Positions 8,353 through 17,375 of a stretch of 64,000 nucleotides of DNA are shown one piece after another. The notes beneath the pieces are model-generated. The model was not told where the DNA came from. It saw only the letters and a program-made list of their open reading frames with translations, and made no database searches. Both the position numbers and the translations under genes were made by a program. The stretch comes from Phytohabitans rumicis (GTDB lineage: Bacteria > Actinomycetota > Actinomycetes > Mycobacteriales > Micromonosporaceae), in NCBI RefSeq assembly GCF_011764445.1, contig NZ_BLPG01000001.1, forward strand, positions 4,154,001-4,218,000, read 5' to 3'. The number at the start of each line of letters is the position of its first letter. Positions within the stretch are counted from its first letter, which is position 1.

Positions 8353-10029
8353 TCACCCTCTCAGAAGGTGGTCTGCCTGTTCGGCGAGCACGGCGTCCAC
8401 GCCGGTCAGGCGGAGCGGTTGTCGTGCCGCCCACCCTCCGATTGTTGTCAGGTAGTCGGCCACCTCCGCTTCGGGTTGTGCGCCGAGGTCGAGGAGCACG
8501 ACTGCCGCAGCAGTGGACCGGAGCAGTCGCGCCGTGCGGCGCTGGAATGCGTCCGGCCGGTTCGTGGAGGCGTTGATCGATTCGGCCGAGACACTCAGCA
8601 GCGCAGGGGAAGGCGGCCGCTGTCGAAGCCATCGTTCGGCTGCCGGTGAGGGGCTGCGCTGGATGAGTAGCCGGATGCCGTGATCCACGATCGCCTGCGG
8701 TGGCACTGCGCCTGGGTCACAGTCCACCAGTGCCGCAACTGGCCTGCCAGGCACGGTTGCCGGCTGCCCGCTTCTGCTGAGCGACGCAAGCCCCACCACG
8801 CCGACGCCGTCTTGGCGGCTGTCGAGGACCGCCGCGTTCCGGAGGGTCTCGGGCAGCTGGGCGCGAAGTTTGTCCGGTTCGATCGAGGCGGGCGCGATGA
8901 GGACCAGGAGGAGCAGCTTGGGCGGCAGCTCCGGCGGGCGGGTCGGCTCGGCGCGGTGATGGATGGCGCGAACCACGGCTTCGAGGGCCGTCGCCGACGC
9001 CGGGAGCCTCGCTGTCCTGGGCTGCCGGGTGAGAGCGTCGCGGATCAGCGCTTCGAGGCTGCTGCGGTCTGGTGCCCCGACGGCTCCGCCGAACTGGGCG
9101 GCGATCCGGTGGGCGTGTTCATCGAGCCCTTCCATGAACGACACGTCCGGTACGAGGACGAGCTGCCCGCGTCCCGCGAGCGCCTCGGAAAGGGCGTTGT
9201 TGCCAGGCTTGATGACGGCGACGTCCGCAGCGGCGAGCAGGGCGGGCAGGTGCGGCTCGAACCGTCGCACCGTGACGGTGGCGGTTTCGTGGAGCGGGCG
9301 GCCGGCGTAGTAGGGGCCTGTGACCAGTACGAACCGTGCCGGATGTCCTTCATCGGCCAATGCTGCCGCGATCGCCTGGCATGCGGAGAATAGGCGGTCG
9401 CCGTACCCGTCGGGCATCTGGTCGCCGCCCGCGCCGCCGTTGACGACGACGAGCGGCGCGCCGTTGGGTACGTACGCCGACCGGACCGCCGCGACCTCGT
9501 CCCGGGCCGGCGCGCGAGCGATGTTGCCGACGAAGGTGAACCGGCCGCTGGACTCCACCGCGGCCAGCGAGTCACCGCTGTGGCCTTCCTGGAGGAAGGC
9601 TTCGTGCTCTTGGGCGATGAGGACCTGGTCGTAGTGGGCAAAGTCGCCGCGCTGGCGGATCTGGTCGAAGGAGAGCCCGTCGAGCCGTCGCATGACCAGG
9701 AGCCGGGGCCGGTCGGCCAAGGCGGGCAGCCGCCGGTACCGGGCGTCCGGGTAGGTGTCCTCGATGGCCACGGCCGGGTCGAGCCGGTCGAGCAGCCGGT
9801 CGAGGAGGTCGGTGTAGAGGTCCTCGGCGATGGCAGACGGGACCCGGTGTAGAAGCGGGAAGTTGATCACCCGCACGGGCGTGTTCCGGTACAGGGCCAG
9901 GGAGCTGGCCTGGCTGATCACGATGGGCCGGAGCCGGCCGGCGTCCTGGACAGCTTCGGCGATCAGCAGGGCCCGGCGGATGTGACCGAAGCCGATGCCG
10001 TTCTTGACCAGGAAGACAGCGTTCCTCAT
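8353..10029 (-). CDS. GT-B glycosyltransferase, MurG/GT28-like, with C-terminal extension
   Basis: A 558-residue protein. The N-terminal domain opens with VKNGIGFGHIRRALLIAEA, the glycine-rich GT-B loop of MurG-like enzymes. The second domain has NGGAGGDQMPDGYG and the nucleotide-sugar site GNNALSEALAGRGQLVLVP, both GT28-like. MurG relatives end near residue 370, but here about 190 more residues follow with no recognisable domain (including DHGIRLLIQRSPSPAAERWL), possibly a second substrate-binding or partner domain. Its ATG overlaps the stop of the upstream GT4 as ATGA. It probably transfers a sugar to the same acceptor as its neighbours. Confidence 0.82.
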   Translation of the reverse strand: MRNAVFLVKNGIGFGHIRRALLIAEAVQDAGRLRPIVISQASSLALYRNTPVRVINFPLLHRVPSAIAEDLYTDLLDRLLDRLDPAVAIEDTYPDARYRRLPALADRPRLLVMRRLDGLSFDQIRQRGDFAHYDQVLIAQEHEAFLQEGHSGDSLAAVESSGRFTFVGNIARAPARDEVAAVRSAYVPNGAPLVVVNGGAGGDQMPDGYGDRLFSACQAIAAALADEGHPARFVLVTGPYYAGRPLHETATVTVRRFEPHLPALLAAADVAVIKPGNNALSEALAGRGQLVLVPDVSFMEGLDEHAHRIAAQFGGAVGAPDRSSLEALIRDALTRQPRTARLPASATALEAVVRAIHHRAEPTRPPELPPKLLLLVLIAPASIEPDKLRAQLPETLRNAAVLDSRQDGVGVVGLASLSRSGQPATVPGRPVAALVDCDPGAVPPQAIVDHGIRLLIQRSPSPAAERWLRQRPPSPALLSVSAESINASTNRPDAFQRRTARLLRSTAAAVVLLDLGAQPEAEVADYLTTIGGWAARQPLRLTGVDAVLAEQADHLLRG

Positions 10030-11173
10030 CGCGCCCTGGCCCGAGCGGTCGTGCCGGCCTCAGCGAGTCCGAGAAGGGTGAGGAGTACCTGCCGGGCATG
10101 GTCCGGGCCATGCCGTTCTTTGATGGTCTTGCGTGCGGCGCGCCCGAGCCGCTGCTGCTCGGCGTGGTCGTCGGCAAGCTCGAGGAGGTTTGCGGTCATC
10201 GCGCGGACGTCGTGCTCGGCGACAAGTCGTCCGTTGACCTTGTCGGTGATGGCCTCGGGGATCCCCGCGTGGTTGGTGGCGATGACCGGTAGACCGGCCG
10301 CCATGGCTTCGAGGATTGCCAGCGGTTGGCCTTCGGTGTCGCCGTCCTGCGGCGACGTGACGGCGTGGTGCAGCAGGATGTCCGCGCCTCGGATGAGAGC
10401 GAGGGTGTCGGAGTGTGGGAGTCGGCCGTGGACGTGAACCCGATCCGTTAGCTCGTGCTCGTCCACGTACTGGCGGACTTCGCCCATCAGAGGACCGTCG
10501 CCGACCAGATCCAGGACCACGTTCTGGTGGCGGCTGGCGGCGTCGCGGAAGGCTTCCAGCAGCAGGAGCGGCGCCTTCTTCGGTACCAGGCGGCCGACGG
10601 CGACGCACCGGACGTCTGGGCTGCGGTCGCGGGTTGTGGCTGGGCGAGGTCGCGGGAGTTCGACGCTGTAGCGGACGACGTGGATCTTCTCGGCTGGCAG
10701 CCCCAGGGTTGTGAGGGCGTCGGCGGCGACTGCGCTGGGGACGATGATCCCAGCCGCCAGTTCGTAGCGGCGGTAGGCGTCGCGCCACCGCTGCTCGGTC
10801 AATCTGGCCGAGAAGTCGACGCCGTGTCCCCGTAGCCACACGCGGACCGACTGGCGAAGGAGGAAGTCGAACCAGCGGTCCGCGAAGTCCAGGTACTCGA
10901 CGAGCACCGCCTCGACACTGTGCGTTGCGAGGAAGTCGGCGACCGCGTTGAGGCGTTCGGCTGACGGTGGCGGATCGCCGGGAAGCGGGTCGAAGGCGAG
11001 GACGGGACATTCGCCGGCGTCCCAGGCTTGGCCGTGCAGGACCGACTCACCTCTCGGAGGGGGTCCGCGACGATGGCGGTTCCGCCTGGCAGCAGCTCAC
11101 GGGTGTCCCAGCGGATGAAGGTCTCGCTGATCACGCCGATCTCGGGCAGGAAGACACAGAGTGGCCGGGACAC
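10026..11173 (-). pseudogene. GT4 glycosyltransferase, one frameshift
   Basis: Family 4 GT-B glycosyltransferase of about 382 residues if repaired. The N-terminus (GTG at 11173, PEIGVISETFIRWDT) and the rest are in different frames. The break is at a G run at 11059-11063 (CCCCC in the coding strand): one extra C restores ADPPPRGESVLHGQAWD and joins the frames. The downstream part is a full GT4 C-terminal domain with VAVGRLVPKKAPLLLLEAF, the nucleotide-sugar region GDGPLMGEV and EGQPLAILEAMAAGLPVIAT. The first gene of the block, it overlaps the next by ATGA. The break may be a consensus error or a real lesion. No clear ribosome site precedes the GTG; TACTGT five bases upstream would fit a leaderless start. 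Confidence 0.8.
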
Positions 11174-11310
11174 GCCGAACAGTATCGGGCGCCCTGGCGA
11201 TGGTGGCTAGGCCCCAACAACGATGGCAGGCGGCGAGGCACTGTGGCGTGCTCGTGGCGCGGGGGTAATCCATGAAGCTACACACGGAAGGTCGACTAGA
11301 TTGGTATCCC
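11174..11310. promoter_or_regulatory. Divergent promoter region, GT4 block and argS
   Basis: The 137 bases hold the promoters for the leftward glycosyltransferase block and rightward argS. TAGATT at 11297-11302 lies eight bases before the argS ATG at 11311, and TACTGT lies five bases before the GT4 GTG. Both match the TANNNT -10 pattern of leaderless actinobacterial genes. The -35 regions are weak. This is inference from spacing. Confidence 0.35.
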
Positions 11311-13035
11311 ATGGCGACCCTGGAAAAGCTGCTACATGATCGGCTAGCGTCCGCGTTCGAGGCTGTGGCCGGGGTTCCGGCCGACCCGAGTGTGCGCCGA
11401 TCCCAGCACGCGGACTTCCAGGCCGATGGTGCCCTCGCTCTGGCCCGCCAGCTAGGGCGTAAGCCCCGGGACATCGCCGCCGACGTGGTTCAGCAAGCTC
11501 GGCTTGATGATCTATGCGCGTCGGTGGAGATCTCGGGGCCGGGGTTTATCAACCTGACTGTCGCCAACGCCGCGATCGCGCCGCTGCTCGCCGCGATGAA
11601 CAGGGACGAACGGCTCGGCGTGCAGTCCGTCGCGGCTCCTGACACCGTGGTGGTCGACTACTCGGCGCCGAACGTTGCGAAGGAGATGCACGTCGGCCAC
11701 CTTCGGTCGACGGTGATCGGGGATGCCGCTGTCCGGGTGCTGGAGTGGCTCGGCCACCGGGTGATCAAGGCCAACCACCTCGGCGACTGGGGCACCCCGT
11801 TCGGCATGTTGATCGAGCACCTGCTCGATATCGGCGAGACCGAGGCCGCCCACGAGTTGTCGCTGGGCGACCTCAACACCTTCTACCAGGCGGCCAGGAC
11901 GAAGTTTGACGCCGACGACACGTTCAAGGAGCGGGCCCGGACTCGGGTCGTCGCCCTGCAAAGCGGGGACGAGCAGACCCGCCGGATGTGGCGGCTGCTA
12001 GTCGATGAATCGGAGAAGTACTTCCTGGCCGTGTACGACCGGCTCGATGTGTGCCTTACCGAGAAGGACTTCTTCGGCGAGAGCTTCTACAACGACATGC
12101 TGATGCCGGTCGTTGAGGAGTTGGACCGGCTCGGGCTGCTGCGGGAGAGCGACGGCGCCAAGGTTGTGTTCCCGGCGGGCTTCACCAACCGGGATGGCGA
12201 CCCACTGCCGATCATCGTGCGGAAACGTGACGGCGGATTCGGGTACGGCGCCACAGACCTGGCAGCGATCCGGTACCGGACCCAGGAGTTGGCCGCTACC
12301 CGGCTGTTGTACGTGGTTGGGCTGCCGCAGCAGCAGCACTTTGAGATGGTGTACGAGGTCGCCCGGGAGGCTGGCTGGTTGAGGCCACCGGCCCGCGCCG
12401 CCCATATCGGGTTCGGCTCCGTTCTCGGCCCGGACGGCAAGATCTTCCGTACCCGGGCCGGCGATACGATCAAGCTGGTCGACCTGATCGACGAGGCGGT
12501 CGCGCGGGCGGCGGCTCTCATCGAGGAGAAAAACCCAGACCTCGACGAGTCCACCCGCGCCGAGGTCGCGCAGATGGTCGGCATCGGCGCGATCAAGTAC
12601 GCAGACCTGTCCAATGACCGGACGAGAAACTATGTCTTCGACTGGAAGCGGATGCTGTCCTTCGACGGCAACACCGCCCCATACCTGCAATACGCACGGG
12701 CCCGGATTTTGTCGATCTTCCGTCGTGGTGAGGTCACACCGGTACGGGACCTAGCTGCCATCGTCGTTACCGAACCGGCTGAGCGGGCCTTGGCGATCGA
12801 GCTGCTGGCCTTCGAGGGCGTGGTCACTGAGGTCGCCGAGTCGCTGGAGTTCCACCGGCTCGCCCTTTACCTGTACGGGGTGGCGACGGCGTTTACGGCG
12901 TTCTACGAAAAGTGCCCGGTCCTAAAGGCCGAGGACCAGGTACGCGAGAGCCGGCTGGCGCTGAGCGACCTGACCGCACGCGTACTCGGCCGCGGGCTTG
13001 GCCTGCTTGGTATCGGTGCCCCCGACCGTATGTGA
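11311..13035 (+). CDS. argS: Arginyl-tRNA synthetase
   Basis: Complete class I synthetase of 574 residues, charging tRNA-Arg with arginine. The HIGH motif is EMHVGHLRSTVIGD, the KMSKS-equivalent is GPDGKIFRTRAGDT as in other ArgS, and the C-terminus is the DALR anticodon-binding domain ending in LGLLGIGAPDRM. Start at 11311 (MATLEKLL) matches family N-termini; an upstream in-frame ATG at 11272 has a GGGGGT site and would add 13 residues. The gene is alone on the plus strand inside an otherwise leftward cluster and stops one base short of the convergent sulfotransferase gene. The genome's main argS is probably elsewhere, so this may be a second copy: a resistant target, or a supplier of Arg-tRNA to the pathway. 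That is untested. Confidence 0.93.
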   Translation: MATLEKLLHDRLASAFEAVAGVPADPSVRRSQHADFQADGALALARQLGRKPRDIAADVVQQARLDDLCASVEISGPGFINLTVANAAIAPLLAAMNRDERLGVQSVAAPDTVVVDYSAPNVAKEMHVGHLRSTVIGDAAVRVLEWLGHRVIKANHLGDWGTPFGMLIEHLLDIGETEAAHELSLGDLNTFYQAARTKFDADDTFKERARTRVVALQSGDEQTRRMWRLLVDESEKYFLAVYDRLDVCLTEKDFFGESFYNDMLMPVVEELDRLGLLRESDGAKVVFPAGFTNRDGDPLPIIVRKRDGGFGYGATDLAAIRYRTQELAATRLLYVVGLPQQQHFEMVYEVAREAGWLRPPARAAHIGFGSVLGPDGKIFRTRAGDTIKLVDLIDEAVARAAALIEEKNPDLDESTRAEVAQMVGIGAIKYADLSNDRTRNYVFDWKRMLSFDGNTAPYLQYARARILSIFRRGEVTPVRDLAAIVVTEPAERALAIELLAFEGVVTEVAESLEFHRLALYLYGVATAFTAFYEKCPVLKAEDQVRESRLALSDLTARVLGRGLGLLGIGAPDRM

Positions 13036-13036
13036 G

Positions 13037-13771
13037 TCACAGATACCCGAGGGTGCGGCACAACGGCCGCAGACCCTCGGGTATCTCGGCGTCCGTGGGC
13101 AGCGGCCGGCCGGGCAGAACCCGGCCGGCCCGGATCCGGTCGGTGAAGTCCCCGATGCCGGACAGGAACGGGCCGTGGTCGCGCTTGCCGTACTCGACCA
13201 TGCCAGCCTCCCACGGCACATCGAGGTACTCGCACAGCTCCCGGCTCACCCGCTCCGGGTGAGCGGTGAAGTCCTCGTACCGGACCGTGAGGCCGGTAAG
13301 CGCCCGCCGCGCCTCGCCGAGGTGCGTCAGGAACAGCTCGACGAGCTCCGTTGATTCGGTGGGTGTCGCATGGGGGCGGGCCGCGATCGCGGACTCCACC
13401 ACGTGTACCGGGTGGCGGAGCAGGAAGATGTAGCGGGCTTCCGGCCAGCACTCGGCAACGCGGCGCCACCGCAACACATTCGTCGGCGTCTTGTCGACCA
13501 CCAACTGCTTGCCTGAGCGGATCAGCTCCCGGTGCAGCAGCCGGTCCCACAGCAGGTGCTCCAGCTTGCGCTCATCAAGCTGCGCTACCTGCATGGCAAG
13601 CCGCGCGAACCGGCTATCCATCCCCACCGTCAAGTCCACCAAGTGCAGCTCGTGAGGAGCATGGATGCGGGAATGAGTGTCGAGCACACAGCGCAGCAGC
13701 GTCGACCCGGAACGGATCGAACTCAGAATGAACACCGGTGACGCAACCAGCCGCTCCACCAGAGCCTTCAT
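13037..13771 (-). CDS. Sulfotransferase
   Basis: A 244-residue PAPS-dependent sulfotransferase. The 5'-phosphosulfate loop is SSIRSGSTLLR (residues ~17-27) and the 3'-phosphate-binding segment is LLRHPVHVVESAIAARP. The spacing and size suit the bacterial Sulfotransfer_3-type group that sulfates sugars or small molecules. Its ATG overlaps the stop of the nucleotidyltransferase gene (ATGA), making it the last gene of the 18.2-13.0 kb block. With four sugar transferases in the cluster, a sulfated glycoside is a reasonable inference. Confidence 0.87.
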   Translation of the reverse strand: MKALVERLVASPVFILSSIRSGSTLLRCVLDTHSRIHAPHELHLVDLTVGMDSRFARLAMQVAQLDERKLEHLLWDRLLHRELIRSGKQLVVDKTPTNVLRWRRVAECWPEARYIFLLRHPVHVVESAIAARPHATPTESTELVELFLTHLGEARRALTGLTVRYEDFTAHPERVSRELCEYLDVPWEAGMVEYGKRDHGPFLSGIGDFTDRIRAGRVLPGRPLPTDAEIPEGLRPLCRTLGYL

Positions 13772-14283
13772 AGCCGAATCGGCTGCTCTCTATCCAGCCC
13801 GAGTATGCGACGCAACTGTCCCGGCGGCGCCGGGTGCTGGCCCAGCACGTCGTGCGCCCGCGCGGTGAGCAAGTCGAGCGCGGGCGCATGCCGGATGACG
13901 ATCCGGCGGTCCAGCAACGCCCGGAGCACCTCGACGTTGTCGTGCTCGGCTAGGTGCGGGTCGATGTGACCGGTGGCGGCCGCATCGCTTAGGACGTGGT
14001 GGAGCAGGTCGCTGCCCAGCGCGGCGTGGCAGACATCGGCGGTGAACAACTCGATCGGGTACTCGAGGTCGGGTTCGTAGCCGAGACGGCGTTGAAGTAC
14101 CCCGAAATCGGTCTTGACCGTCTCCAGGTCGGCGCTCGCGAGCGGCTTCCTGACTAGAACGAAGCAGTCGAGGTCGCTGGCCGGGCCGGCCCGACCGGAG
14201 GCCACCGAGCCGTAGATGAACGCGGCGACCAGGTCACTACCGAGGTGTTCGTCGAGGAAGGAGGCGATCATGTCGGCGTTCAT
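13768..14283 (-). CDS. Minimal nucleotidyltransferase-fold protein
   Basis: A 171-residue protein with the pol-beta-type motif FIYGSVASGRAGPASDLDCFV, that is GS-x(n)-D-x-D, the metal and nucleotide site of minimal nucleotidyltransferases. The remaining 110 residues are helical. No HEPN partner adjoins it, so a toxin-antitoxin role is not indicated. ATGA overlaps on both sides tie it to the upstream kinase-decarboxylase and downstream sulfotransferase. It could adenylylate a pathway intermediate or an antibiotic-like product, as aminoglycoside nucleotidyltransferases do. Start ATG 14283 is fixed by the overlap. Confidence 0.75.
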   Translation of the reverse strand: MNADMIASFLDEHLGSDLVAAFIYGSVASGRAGPASDLDCFVLVRKPLASADLETVKTDFGVLQRRLGYEPDLEYPIELFTADVCHAALGSDLLHHVLSDAAATGHIDPHLAEHDNVEVLRALLDRRIVIRHAPALDLLTARAHDVLGQHPAPPGQLRRILGLDREQPIRL

Positions 14284-17200
14284 GGCACGTCGCTCCAGCC
14301 GGCCGGCCCCGCGACCGTCGGCCGACCTGTGCCGCCGGCGGGTCTGGCGCCGGTGATGTCGGCGAGCATGGCCGGTACAAGGGGCCTCGCAGCGTGCGTG
14401 AGGTACTCGACAGCGCGGTCCAGGTCGGCTTGGGTGATCAGCGGGTTTCCGGGACACGCGGCCATGATCGTGTAGCTGATATCCGCGCCGGCCCCGATTC
14501 GGTCAGCGAGATCGGCGAGTGTGTGTTCGTCGAAGCAGACCTCACCCGACTGGTACAGCATCGCGTTCAGCCGCGACGTGTACTGGCTGACGACTCGGGC
14601 CGCATGACGTCTGCGCTCCGGAGGAAGGGCACGTATCGCCTGCCGGATCGTGGGTGGGCAGAGGACGAACGCGAGGCGGTAGAAGTCGACGTCGTTGAGG
14701 GAGATGAACAGCCCGGTCTCGTCGATGCGTCGCTCGAGGTAGCGGACGTGCGCCTGGCGGCTCTCCACCAGATCGCCCAGCCGCCGCACACCGACGTGGC
14801 GCAGCAGTGTCCAGGTCGCCAGGCTCTCGAACCCGCGGGAGCCGAGGAACGGTGTGATCAGCCCGAGGTCCCAGCAGTCGTCCGCCATCACGGCCGTCTC
14901 ATGGCGGCTGAACTGGGTGAGGACCCCGCGCTGCCGAAACAGCACATACGAGGACGGATACGGCGTGAACAGGCCCTTGTGCGGATCGAGCGACACGGAG
15001 TCGGCATGTTCGATGCCGGCCAGGTGCCGGCGGCGCAGCCGTTCGCTGAAGATGAGGCTGCCGCCGTGGCAGGCGTCGACATGGAACCAGACACCGTGGC
15101 GGCGGCAGATCTCGGCGAGCGTTGCGAGGTCATCCAGGCCGGTGGTGCGACAGTTCCCGGCGACTCCGACGACCATGAACGGAGTCGTCCCGGCCGGCGG
15201 ATCCGCTAGGGCCGCCTCGACGGCCGCCGGATCCGTCGTGTACCCGGATCGGGCACCGACGTTGACGATGCCGTCCCAGCCCAGACCGAGGTGGAACGCG
15301 GCGTCGCTGTGGGAGTAGTGGGCGATCGGACCGGCCATGACGACGGTCGGCCGGGTGCCCATGGCCGGCAGACCGTGCCGCCGTACCTCCGGGAACCGCC
15401 GGCCAAGCGCCACCAGTATCGCGAGGTGGTTGGACAGGTGCCCGCCCGTCGCCCACAGGCCGGCGACGTCCTTGACCCCGCGCAGGTCCGTCAACGGCGC
15501 GGACTCGTAGCCCACCAGGTCACGGAGCCACTCGATGACCTGGATCTCGACGAAGGTCGCCGCGGGCGCGCTGCGGTCGACCGCGATCAGGTTCTGGTTG
15601 AGCAGCCGCCCGAGCAGACCGCCGGCCATCGCCGCGATGGCATTGCCCGAATCCGGGAAGGCGAGATATCTCGGGTGGGACTGCGACACCGAGTACGGCA
15701 CGATCTTGGCTTCCAGATCCGCCAGGACCGCGTCCAGGTCGGAGCCTTCCGACGGCAGCGGCCGGTCGAGCAAGGAGGCCAGATCTGTCGGTGAACGGTA
15801 CCGCAGGTAAGGCTCACCGTCGTCAGCGCGGTGGACGAAGTCCAAGCCGATGCGGGTGGCAGCAGCCAGGGACTCCTCGTGCCCCTTCCGCGCCGCGCCG
15901 CTTCCGACGAGGTAAGTGTCCAGCAACTCGCGATCGAGCCCGCCGATCGCGGTCCCGGCGCTGTACAACAGCTCGTCGACGAGCCGGCCCGGATCGGTGG
16001 TGAGGCGCTGGTACCAGTGCTCGGCCTCCATCCGGTGGGCCGCAAGGCGCTCTACGCCAATAGCGTCGAGAGCCTCCACGAGTGCGGCGGTCCTGGGGGC
16101 GGACGGGTCAGGCATGCCGCTGGCGTGTCGGCGAAGGCTGCGGCAGATGTCGGCTTCCATGGCGGCCTCGAACGCCTCCAGACAGGCGACGAGCTGTGCG
16201 GGCTCAGCGACCGCGGTCAGGTGGCGGAACAGCCGTACTTCCAGCTCGACCGGGATGAAGTCGCCCCAGAAGTGGCCCAGCTCATGCCCGTGCAGGACGC
16301 CACTGTCCCGATCGCGGGTCGGACGGGTGTGCCGGCCTTCGAGTGCGACGCTGGCCTCCAGCAGCTCTCTGCGTTGGCGCCAGGTCACCATGTCGACGCC
16401 GAGCAGCGCCCGTTCGAAGTCGTCCGCAGGCATCGGGTAGTCGTCCGGCACGTCGGGCCCGCCGTCGACAGGTGCGAAGAGCCGCACGGTCTCCTCTGCG
16501 GTGAGGCAGTCGGCGAAGAAGACCCGGTGCCACAGTAGACACTCCGCGGCCCGCGCCGGATCCTGGCTGGCGTCGACGGACTCCTCGAAATCGATGAGCA
16601 CGACCTGACCACCACGCAGGAACATGTTCCGGGGCGCGAAGCCCTGCCACACGAGACCCTGGTCGGTCATCGCTGCTCTCAGCGCGGCGAGCGATTCCAC
16701 GAGCGCCGAGCGTTGAGTGGCGTCGAGGTCCCGCGAGCGCAATCGGTCCTCCAACGTGCGACCAAGGTTGGGCGCGAAGACCCACGGGTCGCCGTCGGGC
16801 ACGTCGACCACCGCGTACTCGTCGTGCGCCTTGATACTGAGCGGGGCGGCTCGCGACGCGGCGGACAACGCCGGCTTGATCCGGCTCTGGTGCCGGGACC
16901 GCGCCGCGACCGACTCGGCCGGCCACCTCAGCGCGACCAGTTCGTGGCTGGCGGCGCGAACCAGATGCGCCTGCCGGGACGGGTGGATGGGGACGGCGGT
17001 CTGCTCCAGGCGCGGCTGAGCCTCGACGAACCTGGTGACGTCCGGATGGCGCGCGACGAGGTCCCGGACCAGGCTGACAACCGGTCCGGCACCACCGACC
17101 GCCGGATTGCTGCCACCCTGGGTTTCCTGTGCTGGCGGGCGAGGCGTTCCAGCAAGCAGCGCCACCGCGGCGCCCGGGTCGTGCACGGCTGTGGCGAGTG

Positions 17201-17375
17201 CCGCCTCGACCGTCTTGGGCGGGGCGTCCCGTTCGAGCTGAGCCAGTACGACCGCGTACCGGTCGGCGAACCGCCAGGACAGCGCGCCCGCCGACGACAA
17301 TGTCGCCCGCCATGCCGATACCCGACCCGCCCGCTGCGTGGCGGCATCGGCTGCCGCCGAGGTTGTCGCGGTCAC
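14280..17375 (-). CDS. Kinase-like / HELGH / PLP-decarboxylase fusion protein
   Basis: A 1031-residue protein with three parts. Residues ~180-300 are a kinase or aminoglycoside-phosphotransferase-like lobe: WQGFAPRNMFL stands where H-x-D-x(4)-N is expected, keeping Asn but with Gly in place of the catalytic Asp, while DFEES keeps the metal Asp. Residues ~330-530 are mainly helical and unassigned but contain HGHELGHFWGDF, an HExxH pattern at 364-368, and later HRMEAEHWY. Residues ~545-1015 are a group II PLP decarboxylase: ATGGHLSNHLAI, the cofactor Asp in FHVDACHGGS, and the Schiff-base Lys800 in SLDPHKGLFTPYPSS. The family normally acts on Glu, Asp, aromatic or diamino acids. It starts with GTG overlapping the upstream gene (GTGA). 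I know of no described protein with this order. Confidence 0.82.
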   Translation of the reverse strand: MTATTSAAADAATQRAGRVSAWRATLSSAGALSWRFADRYAVVLAQLERDAPPKTVEAALATAVHDPGAAVALLAGTPRPPAQETQGGSNPAVGGAGPVVSLVRDLVARHPDVTRFVEAQPRLEQTAVPIHPSRQAHLVRAASHELVALRWPAESVAARSRHQSRIKPALSAASRAAPLSIKAHDEYAVVDVPDGDPWVFAPNLGRTLEDRLRSRDLDATQRSALVESLAALRAAMTDQGLVWQGFAPRNMFLRGGQVVLIDFEESVDASQDPARAAECLLWHRVFFADCLTAEETVRLFAPVDGGPDVPDDYPMPADDFERALLGVDMVTWRQRRELLEASVALEGRHTRPTRDRDSGVLHGHELGHFWGDFIPVELEVRLFRHLTAVAEPAQLVACLEAFEAAMEADICRSLRRHASGMPDPSAPRTAALVEALDAIGVERLAAHRMEAEHWYQRLTTDPGRLVDELLYSAGTAIGGLDRELLDTYLVGSGAARKGHEESLAAATRIGLDFVHRADDGEPYLRYRSPTDLASLLDRPLPSEGSDLDAVLADLEAKIVPYSVSQSHPRYLAFPDSGNAIAAMAGGLLGRLLNQNLIAVDRSAPAATFVEIQVIEWLRDLVGYESAPLTDLRGVKDVAGLWATGGHLSNHLAILVALGRRFPEVRRHGLPAMGTRPTVVMAGPIAHYSHSDAAFHLGLGWDGIVNVGARSGYTTDPAAVEAALADPPAGTTPFMVVGVAGNCRTTGLDDLATLAEICRRHGVWFHVDACHGGSLIFSERLRRRHLAGIEHADSVSLDPHKGLFTPYPSSYVLFRQRGVLTQFSRHETAVMADDCWDLGLITPFLGSRGFESLATWTLLRHVGVRRLGDLVESRQAHVRYLERRIDETGLFISLNDVDFYRLAFVLCPPTIRQAIRALPPERRRHAARVVSQYTSRLNAMLYQSGEVCFDEHTLADLADRIGAGADISYTIMAACPGNPLITQADLDRAVEYLTHAARPLVPAMLADITGARPAGGTGRPTVAGPAGWSDVP

